Source: Pratylenchus scribneri
Lineage: Eukaryota; Nematoda; Chromadorea; Rhabditida; Pratylenchidae
NCBI GenBank assembly: GCA_030063045.1
Contig: JAQSEB010000019.1
Coordinates: 3,078,967-3,142,966 of the forward strand
Length of the DNA: 64,000 nt
Direction: 5' to 3'
The stretch's first letter is position 1. Every line of letters begins with the position of its first letter. The notes below the pieces were generated by a model. It ran no database searches. It was not told the origin of the DNA and saw only the letters and a program-made list of their open reading frames with translations. Shown piece after piece: positions 11,134-23,003 of the stretch. Both the position numbers and the translations under genes were made by a program.

Positions 11134-11672
11134 ATTCATAATTTATTCACTTTTATTTTAATTTTTTTCTGTGCATTGCCATTTTCTCTTTTGTGATATC
11201 AAATTTTAAACAATCATTCCATTAAATAAAGAATTTAAAATAATATTCAAAATTTGTTCCAAATTAAAATGAACGGATGAAGAGTGGAAGGGCTCAGGGT
11301 TGGGATTGATTTTCGATTACTTTCGTTTTCGCTTCGTCGGGAAGGCCATTTGTTGACTAAAAATGGAGATTGATCAGTGCCAGCAGGCTACTACACGGCT
11401 CACAAATGGCCAAACATCTTCCATAGGTTGAACTTTATGGGCAAAACATTGGCAATGTAAAATGTGTATATTATGCAAGTCCATTCATTAATTTTATTCA
11501 TATCTATTCATCTAATACAAACTTGCCTTCGGGCATAATTTTAATTTCATTTTAAATTAAAATTGGTCAAAATATTATGGAAAATTATTTAGCATTTTTA
11601 AATAATTATTACAAAAAATTTTTTAATTATTTTATATTATTATTAAATTGAATTGTTAAAATTATTTTAAAA
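11134..11672. other. intergenic
   Basis: No gene seen. The stretch 11280-11420 is less AT-rich than its surroundings but has no open frame or clear inverted repeat. Confidence 0.4.
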
Positions 11673-13905
11673 ATGAATATTCAAAAAAATGTAACATTTG
11701 TGGAGGAATTACGCCAAATTCATCGACAATTAATTCGAACAGATGTTGGCCAAATGTTTTCCCTATTGGAAATGGCAATGCTCAGAGAGAACGTGGCCAG
11801 GTAGTGAAATTTCAAATTAATTTATTTTAAATATTTAAGGCACAATTATATTGGCGAATTTTATTCATTGAAAAGAAATAATGAACTAGAGTTGGACAAT
11901 GCCATTAGCTTGGAATTGGGTGAAGCGAAAAGATGCCGGGTAGAAATTTCATTACAAGAAGATTTGAATGGAACATTAAAAGAAGAAATTTTGAGGGACG
12001 AAGCGGATGTTGATGAACAAAATTTGGATGAGGCAAATGGAAGCATTGAATATTCAAATAATTCGCCGGCAGATGATTCGCCGCTTTTGAATGATTTAGA
12101 AAGTTATAATAGACCAAAAATAGACTTGAAAGAATGGCGGCGATTATATGAAGATGAATTAGGCAAAAAATATATAAAACATACTCGAGTTCGTTATTTA
12201 TTTTGCCGCGAATTATATGCATGTTATTTGGAAAAATTGCGACAAATTAATCGGCAAGTTTATTCAATTTGAAAAAAAAATAAAAATAAGTAAATAGGTT
12301 AGTTATAATTTTGATCAAAATTCATTTAATTATTTTATATTCAAATCTCATTAGAAAATACATATTATATTTTATTAAAATTATATATTTTATTTTCGTC
12401 ATCAAAAAATAATTTCACAATTCTATAAATTTTTGACCATTCTCCTTGTTCAAACCATTTTTGTGTTATTTTTGGTGGAAAAACATAAATTACCCTATTT
12501 TGTTTTCTATGACAATTTTATGCTCATCCATTAATGAAGCCTGATCAACGATCGAGCATTTGGTAATTGATCCAATTTCCTTTTGATCACCCGTAGTTTA
12601 ATGTTTTTTCATTGGGATTTGAATTTTGGGATATTTATTTAATGTAGTTGTTGATTAAAATTGATAAACTATAGAAATAAACATAATGGGCATAAAATCT
12701 CATATTGCTATTTTGTTTTGCGAAATAGGTTCATCAAAATAGCATTTTAATATCAAAATAGTTTTTTTTGGTATCAAAAGTAATTTTTCACTTCTAATAA
12801 ATAAGAAACCAATTTTAGATCTTATAAACATTATAATAATTTGTAGATCTCATCGATGCGCTTCTTTTGTCTTATTCATTAAATCGAAACTGAGCAACTT
12901 AAAGCATTTAAATCATATTTCTATTTTTTAGCTTTTTATTACTTTAATTTTGGGTCTAAACCTGATATTTTATATACCATTCGATGAGTCTCGATGAGAT
13001 CTACAAATTGTTATGAGTTTGTATGGTCTAAAACTGGTTTCTATTAGAAGTCAAAATAAAAACTCCTTTTGGGGTAATAATTTATGTAAAAATATAAAAA
13101 AAATTGTGTAATCTATTTTCAGAACACCCGAAGAATTATTGACAGTGAATGAGAAACGTTTTATCAAAAAATTTGATTTGGAAGGTGATGTCCTATTGGA
13201 TCGCATTACCCAAAAACCCTATGTCTGCTATGAGGATTTGTAAGGCAAAAATAAATTAATTTTAAATATTTCCATTCAGATTTGAAATTATTCACAATTC
13301 GAATATAAAATTGGAGACGGATGGAGGGCCAAGAGATATTTTCAATTCATTAAAGGACAATTATGCAAACGTCACCCTTCTTTCGGTTCAAATTTATTGG
13401 AAGGTGCAAACATATTTAAATAATAATATAAATATAATTGAATTAATAATGAGAGAATTAGTAATTTAGAGATTCATATTTCTAAGTGGTTAACTGAAAT
13501 TTTTGTGACCCTGAATTTTACAACCTTTATCAAAAAGAAATTTGTAGGCCAATACCTATCTTCAGAATTCTGAAATTTAGCCTTAATCCTAGACTCATCA
13601 TCCAAATTCTTTTTATAGGCCTTAATCTAGACCCTAAATTTTATTCTTTTGACTCAAAATTATACTCTATTATAGTTAAATTTGTTATTATTTCGGTAGA
13701 GTCGCAAATTTAGAGTCGCAAAATTTTGGGATAAATTTTTTGATTCAAAATTGAAGTAAAAAATAAACAAATAATAAATCAAAATGAATTCACTCGAAAA
13801 ACTAAAAATTATTTTCTTTTGCAGATTCGTTACCGAATTTTGAAGGAACAATGTTATGTGCAATCAAAAGAATTCATTTCGAATTTAGAACAACACCAAC
13901 ACTGA
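11673..13905 (+). CDS. hypothetical acidic protein, five exons
   Basis: I do not recognise the family. Exons 11673..11800, 11840..12253, 13123..13239, 13280..13403 and 13825..13905 give 287 residues. The middle (residues ~70-115) is acidic and low in complexity (for example LRDEADVDEQNLDEANGS). The C-terminal half looks folded, with Trp, Tyr and charged helices: KEWRRLYEDELGKKYIKHTR, then FCRELYACYLEKLRQINR, TPEELLTVNEKRFIKKFD and DRITQKPYVCYEDLFEII. No signal peptide or membrane segment, so probably cytosolic or nuclear. Intron 2 uses a GC donor in a strong context (CG|GCAAGT at 12254); reading through it gives a stop within a few codons. Intron 2 also contains a MITE. Intron 4 (421 nt) is AT-rich. 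Confidence 0.7.
12786..13065. mobile_element. intronic MITE, family A, copy 2
   Basis: The left arm contains CTTCTAATAAATAAGAAACC and AATTTGTAGATCTCATCGAT. The right arm contains TCGATGAGATCTACAAATT and GGTTTCTATTAGAAG. The arms are mutually inverted, and the whole matches the copies at 10361 and 21806. It lies inside the GC-AG intron 2 of the 287-residue protein gene. Confidence 0.75.
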
Positions 13906-14064
13906 ATTTGGGCAAAGAATCGATGAATTTACTATTCAAAAGCAACAAATATGAAAGAATTTTATTATTTGTTCAGAAATTTATGAAATTAATTGAATTT
14001 CCATTTAATTTAAATTCATTTATTCAGTTATTTTGTCAACATTTTTCTTCCTTTTTCAAAGACA

Positions 14065-14816
14065 TCAATTCCAATCATTCAGCCATCCATGTCCATTCAC
14101 AGCATTTTCCATTGCCATTTTCATGTCCACAGCACGTTTGAATTTTCCCATTTTGAAGGAATTTGACTTCATCTCGGCTTTGATGTTCTCTTCGGTCTCT
14201 TTTTTGCTCAATTTTCCATCATCATTCCGGTCCCAACATTTAATAATTTCGTTCGCACATTTTTTGGCCTCATTCCACAGTTCTGGTGCCAATTCCTTCA
14301 TTTCTTTCAGAATCAGTGCATTATCATTTTCAGTAATGTTTGGTTGAATGATGTATTTTTTGACAAAATGAACTCCCAAATACATTATGGTTTCCGTTGC
14401 TTCTTCCGAAGTCAGCTGACCATCCTGCAAGAAAAAAATATAAAAATATATTCAAATAATTTTGTAAATTTTCATACTTTATTCTCGTCGGCCACATCAA
14501 AGAATTGAGAGGCTAATTTGGTTTGTTCTTCTTCAGTCATCGTCACATTGTATAATATCACATCAACCACTTTTTCGAAAATTGCATGTGTTTGATTGTC
14601 AAATCGAGTGAAATTGAGTCCAGCAGCTTCAAATAAATCCTCCTCAAATTGTTGAGAATTTTTGGAATTGGAAGGGGAAGAGTCAACTAAAATAAATAAA
14701 ATTATAAAAAAATTATAAGGGGGATTACCGGCAGGCATGGCAGAAATCATGGATGGCATTTGGCCAAAAAAGATGGAGAGAAGACAAAAGAAAGGCAACA
14801 TTGTAAGGGAAAACAT
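14065..14816 (-). CDS. secreted two-EF-hand calcium-binding protein (copy 2)
   Basis: Paralogue of the gene at 1957..2705 on the opposite strand. Exons in transcription order: 14816..14729, 14686..14478 and 14424..14065 (218 residues). The signal peptide includes FCLLSIFFGQMPSMISA, nearly identical to copy 1 (LLSIFLGQMPSMISA). The EF loops are DENKDGQLTSEE (split by intron 2 at the same place as in copy 1) and DRNDDGKLSKKE; both keep the Ca2+-liganding positions 1, 3, 5 and 12. The shared core also includes DLFEAAGLNFTRF and NVTMTEEEQ. The C-terminus has a short extension after the region homologous to copy 1. Intron positions are conserved, so the duplication involved DNA, not reverse transcription. 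Its stop lies 159 bp from the convergent stop of the 287-residue gene. Confidence 0.85.
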
Positions 14817-15380
14817 TTTTTCTGAATTCCAAAAAAATTAAAAAAATTAATGGGGGAATAAAATGGAAAAAAATGAAAAATATTGGTGAATTGCGGAATT
14901 AAATACAGAAAAATATACTTTCAAAAATAGAAAATGAATTCCTCCTTAAGTGATAAAATGTTGAAAAAAACAGTCATCCTATAAAAGAATGGAATTTGTG
15001 ACATTTATTCATGGTATATAAAATAACATAAAAACAATTCTATGAAGAATTCTGAAGAATTGTCGAGAATTGGAATTTCTTAATAACAATTTAAAATAAT
15101 ATGAATCAGTCAAAAATAAGATGAATGAATACATCTATGAGTGAATGATATATTTGTTAAAAGTAAATCCAAATTTCTAACCGTTTGGAAACACAAAACA
15201 CATTTTTATATTTATATATTTATTAATTAATTAATGTCTTTATTTGTAAAATTTCCTTTCCATATTTAAAAAAAATTAATAATTTTAATTTTTTTCTTCA
15301 ATTTTATTTCGATTATTTTTGGATTAGTGAATATGTCTGAATATTTCAAATTCATTTCGGCTATTTTTATTATAAAATTC
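14817..15380. other. intergenic, upstream of EF-hand copy 2
   Basis: No gene. The sequence just upstream of the start resembles that upstream of copy 1 (AATTGTCGAGAATTGGAATTTC and related AT-rich motifs), so part of the promoter was duplicated too. Confidence 0.45.
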
Positions 15381-15488
15381 TTAACGTCGAACATTCTCGA
15401 GCACATTTTTCACGTGGGCGGATATCATCAATTTTTGAGTTTGGCTGTCTAAAAAATTGCACATCTGGTTTTGTTCATTGATTCTCAT
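15381..15488 (-). CDS. possible small ORF or terminal exon, 35 codons
   Basis: The frame from ATG 15488 to TAA 15381 encodes a polar, helical peptide beginning MRINEQNQMCNFLDSQTQ and ending VLENVRR. Its base composition is more balanced than the AT-rich surroundings and codon use looks coding-like. It may be a very small protein or the last exon of a gene whose other exons I could not find. No family recognised. Confidence 0.25.
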   Translation of the reverse strand: MRINEQNQMCNFLDSQTQKLMISAHVKNVLENVRR

Positions 15489-15947
15489 GGCCTTTGGGGG
15501 GAGAGGTGGGTGGGGGATCAAGCCAAGGCAATAAATAAGAGGGATTGAAGGAGGAATTGAAAATGAATCCCATTAGATTCGTCTTTGCTTAATCAATGAA
15601 ATCCTTTTTAAAGGCTAAAAATAATCCTATTTAATTTATTAAACACTAAATTCATCAATGGCCAAATTTCCAATTTCTCACATTTAATAATGAAAAAACA
15701 CTTTATTAAATCCAACTTTATTTGTACATTTATTATAGATACTAGATACTATTATTGCCTGCCTAAGTATTTTATTTTAAAATTCCTGGATTGAAATATA
15801 TTCATCATTCATATAAGATCATTTATGATTTTTTGTCCTTATAACTCTAATTAACTTTTATTTGCCAAATTTGTCGCATTAATTTAATAAAAGTAAAAAT
15901 AATTTCACAGGTTATAATTTTAATATTTGTCAATTCGTCTCGATAAA
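15489..15947. other. intergenic
   Basis: No gene seen. It includes a short G-rich stretch (GGGGGGAGAGGTGGGTGGGGG, 15495-15515). Confidence 0.4.
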
Positions 15948-16309
15948 ATGGATTTTGGAATGGCTCAATATGTGCCACAGGAATGTGGTCTATGTGGTGA
16001 CCTCATTCAAATTGCCGACCGAATAACCGTGGATCGAGAGACAAGTAATAAATATCTAAATAATTTTAATTAATTTAAATTAAATAATTTTCAGTCCATA
16101 AGAAATGTTTCATGTGCTGTTATTGTGGCAAAAATTTGGACCAAGGAAATGCGGCAATGGAACGAGCATTCTACAATCGATGGGGGCCTCGCTTTTATTG
16201 CCGAGGAACCGCAGGGATTTGTTCCACTTTGCCAAACCAAGAGAAGGAGGCAAAACTCAAGGAGAAGGGATTAGCCCAACGAAAGACTGGAGGGAAAGCA
16301 AAAAAATGA
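15948..16309 (+). CDS. single-LIM-domain-like zinc-finger protein
   Basis: Exons 15948..16044 and 16095..16309 give 103 residues. The N-terminal part has a LIM-type zinc ligand series: ECGLCGDL, then about 17 residues, then HKKCFMCCYCGKNL, which gives C-x2-C, H-x2-C, x2-C and x2-C. A second set follows (FYCRGTAGIC), although its spacing is longer than the textbook LIM second finger. The C-terminal tail is short and Lys-rich (KEKGLAQRKTGGKAKK). LIM domains mediate protein-protein contacts in the cytoskeleton or nucleus. The tail is too short for a catalytic domain. The donor is GTAATA at 16045 and the acceptor TTTTCAG at 16094. Confidence 0.7.
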
Positions 16310-16724
16310 ATAAAATGATGGATACAATTTGGTGCATTAATTTGATGAATTTAATGGAATGACAGATGTCAAATTATTATGTATTTGTTTGATTGATTGC
16401 GTCCATTAATTTTGCTGATGAATAAAATTCATTTTTTCGCATTTTTTATTTTTTAATAAGTCTATTATAGGATAATTTTTTTCAAAATTAATTCTAAAAA
16501 TAAAGATTTTATTTGTATTTTTTCCCTTCATTTTTTTTATTTTTATATAAATTCAAATTTCGATAAAAATTAAATTATTTTATGAGATATGCCCTTTTAA
16601 AATTTATTCTAAGAATAAGAATTCTTTTGCCAAAACCTTTTCATTTTCATTCAAAATTGGGGGAAAGCAATTTAAATTGGCCTTGACTTTGGACATCAAA
16701 AATTGCGATTCCCATATCCAATTT
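16310..16724. other. intergenic, AT-rich
   Basis: Nothing recognised on the plus strand. On the minus strand a short open frame (from about 16759, starting MPSHFVFYYWNKNWIWESQF) has coding-like composition but no placed splice partners. It could be a further exon of the tentative minus-strand gene at 16725..16993. Confidence 0.3.
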
Positions 16725-16993
16725 TTATTCCAATAATAGAAAACAAAATGAGACGGCATATTCCCGCAATTTTGTTACCAAATGCAAATTGGCTTCAATT
16801 TGGCATATTTGGGCTCCCATTTTGAAGGCAATCAGCCACGGAGACGAAGACCTTTTCGGTCCAAGGGTCAAACAAAATAAAATAGTGAGGGCCAATTTAA
16901 GGAGACAAAACCAAAACCATCCATCCCTCAAGGCTGTCTCACTCACAATCCGACCATCAAATCCCCAAAATAATTTCCGACAATTTTTAGCAT
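16725..16993 (-). CDS. tentative small minus-strand gene, two exons
   Basis: Exons 16993..16947 (starting MLKIVGNYFGDLMVGL) and 16851..16725 (SSSPWLIAFKMGAQICQIEA onward, to a stop) join in phase over a GTGAGT donor to give 57 residues. The sequence is moderately hydrophobic with balanced composition, but I recognise no family and the 3' end is uncertain. An unspliced 73-codon frame covers the same DNA. Treat this as a hint of a gene only. Confidence 0.3.
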
Positions 16994-17913
16994 AGTTTCG
17001 GGCATAGGAATATTTTTAAAATTGGACGATATTTTTAGAGATAAGTAAGCTTTTTGTCGGGTTTTGGTTCGGGTTTCCGAAAAAAGTTGAACCCGAGTTG
17101 AACTGAAAATTCAAAAAATTCTTCTGTCGTGTTTAGGTTCGGAATTTCCAGAATAAGTAATACCAAGTCTGTTTCCCAAATTTCTCTAACGAGAACTCGA
17201 ACCGTCCGATTCTAATTTTATTTGTCCATTTTATAACTTTTATAAATTTTATTACAAAAATGCAAATAAAATAATTAATTCCTTCAAAAGAACATTTTTA
17301 ATTTCTGGAGTTTGTGTTCAATTTGATCTCATAAATTTGCCGTAATTCGGGTACACGCTTGCTCCAAATTAATTATCACTTTACCACCATTTTTATCACC
17401 TTTTCAATGGCCATTGAGGAAAAATGGCCGCTTTCCTTGAATTCCTTTACCCCAAAAATAAAATTCCTAGCAAAAATTGTTGCCTCTTCCTCCAAATTCT
17501 AAGTCCTAATTATTCATTTGTATATGCCATTTTATGGGATCATTGACCATTCATTCGTGTTTTTTTCCTTCCTTGCCTTTTAATAAATTTAATGAAAATA
17601 TTATAAAATATTTAAAGAATTCTCTTTTAAATAATAAATTCCTCATCCAATTATCCGAATGCCAATCAAATAACAAAAAATCCTTTTAAATACAAACAAT
17701 TAGATGAAATTTGGCCATTAAAAATGGAATTTTTCTTTCGCATGATAATATTTTTGGGTAAACACATAAATTCCTTTTTTATGATTTATGTACATATGTG
17801 CTATGTGGTCTTTGAGTGAGGTCACAGACACAAATTAACAAATTGGCGGGGTCGACGTCAAAATTTGCTATCTAAATTTTGCATAATTATTATTTTTTAA
17901 AATATAGTCAAAA
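16994..17913. other. intergenic
   Basis: No gene. Around 17050-17220 there is a stretch with repeated GGTTCGG/GAACCCGAG words that may be a decayed transposon; the ends are not definable. Confidence 0.35.
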
Positions 17914-19231
17914 ATGAATAAAGTATTATTTCTATTAATATTTTTCGTGTTCGGCACATTTGCTATAAAATTTGATGCCGACCAATGGATTGCCCCATTC
18001 AATAATGAGGCAAAATTGAGGACACTTTGTGTGGACAATAATGAATTCTCAATAATGAGAGGAAGGGATAATCCAGTGGTGAAGAGAAAATTAATTAATT
18101 TAATTTCAAAATTATTTATATTTTTGCAGTTGAACAATTTAATTCGTCACTTCATTGTTTGTAATCCAAAATTCAAAATGGTTTTGAAAAAATCGAGACA
18201 AAATGAAGGATTGGTTTGGCTGATGCAATCATTGGCATTTTGTGGCATTTATGAATCCGCCAAAAAATATACACCACAATACCATCGAGATTTCCAATTG
18301 AATATGCTGAAGGCCGCATTTTCAATTGTAATAATCAATATTATATTAAATTTTTGAATATTTTTAATAAATATTAAATTAAATTATTCAATATTTTTAA
18401 TTAAATATTAAATTGAATTAAATTAAAATTAAATTAAATTAATAAAATTAATAAAAAAGGTTTGCAAAAGGACGGACAATATTGGCCGCTATCATTTATC
18501 TTCATATGCCGATGTGTTCAAGGCAAATTAATTAAGCAAAAATAATAATAATGCTTGAATTCGCAGATAATCTACGAGAAAAACAATGCGGAAAGGAAGA
18601 ATGTTTGCGATCGGATGATCCAATTGGAAATGGATTTGTTCAAGCGATGCCAAGTCCAAGATGATGAGGAACAGCCAAAAGCGGTCGAAGTTTTTCGGAC
18701 GGTAAAATATTTAATAAAGCACAAAATCATGTCCCTAAACACATTTAATAATTTTTACACTAATTTTAATTAAATATTAATTTAATTAATAATTTTTGTC
18801 CCACAGAATTGTGTATCAATGAACAGCAAAAAAGCAACAGGCCCAAATATGGCCAGGGAAAGTTGGTGGCAAACGATGGTGCTGAATACGGGAAATTTTT
18901 TCCATCGATTCTCGCAACTTTGCAATGGAATGCCGAAATATACATTCGATGAATTCATCGAAATAAATCATAAAAAAGGATTAAGCATTGGACAGGCATT
19001 GTCGCAGGATATGCTTTTCATGAATGGATTAAGGTCAACACAACATTTTTATTTAATAATATTCCATTATTTTGCAGTAATTTTCTAAAAATTAAAATCA
19101 AAACGAGGAGTTTGTTGCCATATTTGGTCATGAAAACCCGCCTTCTTCTTCAACACTTTCCAATGGCCGCCATTTGGGTTGCCCCGCGCATTGACACAGC
19201 TTATCGGTCATTTTATACAATTTTTAATTGA
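17914..19231 (+). CDS. secreted Cys-containing protein of unknown function
   Basis: Exons 17914..18078, 18130..18327, 18460..18522, 18567..18701, 18807..19033 and 19078..19231 give 313 residues, all in phase. The signal peptide is MNKVLFLLIFFVFGTFA. About ten cysteines are spread along the mature protein (TLCVDNN, FIVCNPK, AFCGIYES, VCKRTDN, VCDRMIQ, KRCQVQDD, NCVSMNS, QLCNGMPK), suggesting an extracellular disulphide-bonded fold. I do not recognise the family. Intron 3 uses a GC donor (AAG|GCAAAT at 18523) and is only 44 nt; reading through it gives a stop almost at once. The C-terminus after intron 5 is basic and hydrophobic (KTRSLLPYLVMKTRLLLQHF). Confidence 0.7.
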
Positions 19232-19499
19232 ATTTCTTTAAAATTCAATTTTTAATCATTGAATTAATTAGCAAAAATAGTACTTTTCAATAATCTTTTG
19301 CCTGATTTAGAAAAATTTTTTAAAATTCGTATTTTATTAATCAATCGATTGTAAAAATTAATAAAAAAACACTATTTTAGGGTAAGAATCTTATGCTCAT
19401 TATGGGGGATAAAATTTTGGGAGTGAAAAAATCTGGCGACAGATAGCCGAAAAGTACCCAAAAATATTAATATTAATTTTTTAATTTGTTAGTTGTAAA

Positions 19500-22400
19500 A
19501 TGTTGGCTTCAAATGAACAATTCCCGGCAGAAGATTCCTCGGACAATTACACAATTCCCACCCAAAATGACCAATCAATAAATTCAACTCAAATGGACAT
19601 TGTTGAAACATTGGAAACGGCAGCCGAATGGACAATTGAGGATAGATTATTTTTTGATGAACATTGTGCGCCCGTCCTGAATAGCACACTTTACACGGAT
19701 GAATATTTGATGAATGAACAGACAATTCGGTGGGAAAAATATAATTTATAAAAATATTTGTAAATTAATTAAGTGATTTCCACCATTTGAGCGCGCAGGC
19801 ACGTTTTGGTGTTGGCATTGAGATTGGATTGCTCCTGGGTATTCTCATGAATACCGTAATCCTCTCTGTCCTTCTTTACCAAACGAGGCATCATCTTTCT
19901 ACCGCAACCATTCTTTTCATTTTCAATATTCTCTTCTCCAATGTTCTTTTTGTGGTAATCCATCAATTAATTAAATAAATATCTATTTTTGGAAATTAAA
20001 AATTTCTACTGAATTATAGTAATGGTCTAGCTAATTTTTAGAAATTTCGTCTTTAGATTTAGACATTATACGAATTCGAGGATAGTCTCTTTCGATTCCG
20101 CATGGTCGAATTAGTCTATTAAAATTCCATTTCAAACCGATTTTAGCTTGTTTTCAAAAGTTGAACCATTGTTTAGACCCAAACCAATTGATTTACAAAC
20201 TTTGTATAAATAACCCTAAATACCATTCTGAAATTGAAATTTTATAGAATAATCAATTATGCCTTGTCAATATTTTCAGTCTCTTGCTTTCTTAGAATCC
20301 AAAAATTTAAATTAATTAGACAAGCATCTAGCTATTCCAAATTTTGCTATAAATTTTCATTTTAGGCATCATTTGTTTGCCTTTTTTCCGATATGCTTTC
20401 CGAAAGTGATTATCAACAGGAAAAATCAAATGAAGAAGTTGGCACATTTTTTTATTATTTTCCTCATTTAATTCAGAATCAGCAACAACAACAACAAATG
20501 GCCACAACAACGGCGGAGGACGATGAAATTGTGCCATCCGCTGAGCTTTACATTGCCGAAATGCTTCAACATCACCTTTATAAGCCATCGGAATTTTTGA
20601 AGAATTTATTGCAAGAAACACTTCTCTCGCTGGCCCAAAATGGATCATTGTTGGGATTAACCCATTTATTGGTGTTGGTTTTGTTGGTCATAAAAAGGTG
20701 CTCTAATTTTATTTATCGTATTTCTAATATAAGCCTATTTCCTTTTAGAAATCCACTCTCTAATAAAGGCCAATACTAAAGAGTCTGTTAAAAAATAAAA
20801 ACCCACTCTCTAATAGAAGTCCATTCTCTAATAGTAGCCTATTGTTTATAATAGCCCACTCCCATAGAAGTTCAATCTTTAATAGTAAGTAGTCTACTCT
20901 CTAATAATAGCTCACTCTCTAATACCTAATAGTAGCTCACTGTCTTATAGTAATCCACACCCTAATAGAATTCCATTCCCTAATAATAGCCCATCTTAGA
21001 AAAATCTATATCAAAAATAACTAAATTTTAGGTGAAATTAAGTCGAATTAAACATTTTTTTTTGTCAAAAAATCAGAAAAGCTCTACCTCGGGAGTTCGA
21101 AGGTTCTATGAAAAAATGACAATCTCTAATAGAACAGTTCCTTGAAAAATAGAATCGCAATGGGTTCTAATTATAAAAATACGGTAGATAAATTTTGCCA
21201 ATTTTAACGAAGATCAATGAATGGAAAGGGCATTCGCCTCTCGCGTCAATATGTGATTTGTGTATTCTCATGTGTTTGGCTATTTTTAATTGTCACTCAT
21301 GTCGCATTTTCTGCCCTTCAATATTTTGCCGTTTCCGAATTGCACAGATTGCTGAACCAATTGAAAACATTGGTTGGGGGATATCCTCTTTGCAATCGGT
21401 TATTTTATTATTTTTATTAAATTTATTAAAGAATTGAATAAATTTTGGCAGAAGTGAACGTCACTCGGAATTCAATGACATTGGCGATCGTTGCGACTCA
21501 ATTTCAGTGTTCCATGATTTTGGTCATTTCCTCCTCCGTGGCCACACTCTTTTCACACTATTTTTCTTATTCATCTCAATTGCCATCTTTTTGGCCACAA
21601 TTTTTTGCCATTGGAGAGTAAATCATCAGCATGAAATGCTGAATGCCAATACACGAAATGGTGGAAGGAAACGGTGAATTTTATTCATTAAATAGATTTT
21701 ATTTAGAGGACCAAAATTTTTTTATATTTACCCTTTTCAATTATTTAAATTGAAGGCAATTTTTTACCCCATTTTTTATTTTCCCCACTTTTTTAATCCA
21801 AAAAAGTTTTTGACTTCTAATAAATCAGAAACCGGTTTTAGACCATACAAACCTTATATCAATTTGTAGATCTCATCGAAGCGAATCGAATGATATATAA
21901 TATGTTAGCTTTTTGGCTCAAAATTAAACTGTTTAAAACGTAAAACCAAAAACTGGAAGCATGGTTTAAACAGTTTAAGTCGCTCAATCAGTTTTAATTT
22001 AAATTAAGAATATATATGTCAAAAGAGACGTCTCGATGTGATCTACAAATTTTTTAAGGTTTGTAGAGTCCTAAACCGTTTACTGATTTATTAGAAGTTA
22101 AAAAAAACTATCCTTATGATAAAAGAAAATAAGAAATTTGATAAATAAAATAAAAATGCAGATATTTTATAATCATATTTAAATTAATTTGATGCCATTA
22201 AATAGAAATTATTTTGGAATTCATAAAAGTACACTAAATTATAAATTTTTCAAATATTTTTCAGTGACCACAGTCCATTCCGTCGTCGGGAAACCCTTTT
22301 CAACACTTTGCTCCTCTCATTGGGCGCATTCTTCATTTCGGTCTCGGGCCAAAGTTTTGTGGAAATTGCCGTCTTTTGGGTCAGCGATCGACGGGATGTG

Positions 22401-23003
22401 GCCCATTTGGCTTCCATTTATCAGGTTAATCCTTAATTTAATTTAATTTAATTTAATTTGTCTTAAATTAAGTTATTCCGAATTGCCGCCTTCGTTGATC
22501 CTCTTTTGAATCCTTTGTTGGTGGCAGTCAGAACACCGGCCATCCGACGAAGAGTCAATTTTAATTTTTAAATTAAAAATAATAATTAATTTATAGCTCC
22601 GCTATTATTTGTGCATGACCACCGGTATTTTATGCTCTATTCTTTGTCCATGTTGGCCTCGGGGCCCGGCACTTTCTCGTCGCAAGCGATACCGTGATTC
22701 AGTGATGGTCACCAAAAAAACGTGGGCAGAACGTCGCAAATCCTCAACTCCATGGCAATGGCAAACATCTTCATCACGGCGTGGATCCTCCGGCTCATAT
22801 TTGAGCTCAAATGATTCAGAGAATGCAATGAGTATGCGATTCCTTTGTTCAAGACAGGTAAATTAATTATGAATTTAATTGATCGTTTATTTATATTTTT
22901 TTAATTCAATAATTAAAAATAATTTTAAAATAATTTTTAGATAATTCGAAGCAAATTCCTCCGTCTCCCTGAAAATGGCGCCCAAGTGAATTCCGTCATT
23001 TGA
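19500..23003 (+). CDS. rhodopsin-like 7TM G-protein-coupled receptor
   Basis: Exons 19500..19729, 19792..19954, 20366..20697, 21213..21398, 21452..21673, 22265..22424, 22473..22553, 22597..22857 and 22941..23003 give 565 residues. The N-terminus is ~85 residues, acidic, with N-glycosylation sites. Seven hydrophobic segments follow: TM1 (GLLLGILMNTVILSVLLY), TM2 (ILFIFNILFSNVLFVASFVC), TM3 (LLGLTHLLVLVLLVIKR), TM4 (YVICVFSCVWLFLIVTHVAF), TM5 (LFTLFFLFISIAIFLATIFC), TM6 (LLLSLGAFFISVSGQSFVEI) and TM7 (AAFVDPLLNPLLVAV). The TM7 NPLLV replaces the NPxxY motif. Between TM2 and TM3 there is an unusually long acidic loop with a poly-Gln run. The C-tail is Ser/Arg-rich (RRGSSGSYLSSNDSENA), typical of phosphorylation sites. 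Probably a neuropeptide or orphan receptor at the plasma membrane. Introns 3 and 5 carry a minisatellite and a MITE. Confidence 0.8.
20740..21000. repeat. intronic minisatellite, CTCTAATAG core
   Basis: Imperfect tandem units of roughly 20-25 bp built on CACTCTCTAATAGTAGCC-like words, repeated about ten times in intron 3 of the GPCR gene. Units are diverged and of uneven length. Confidence 0.75.
21806..22108. mobile_element. intronic MITE, family A, copy 3
   Basis: The best-preserved copy. The left arm reads TGACTTCTAATAAATCAG, then AAACCGGTTTTAGACC and CAATTTGTAGATCTCATCGA. The right arm is the inverse, ending in TTTACTGATTTATTAGAAGT. The interior has no reading frame. It lies in intron 5 of the GPCR gene. 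Confidence 0.75.
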
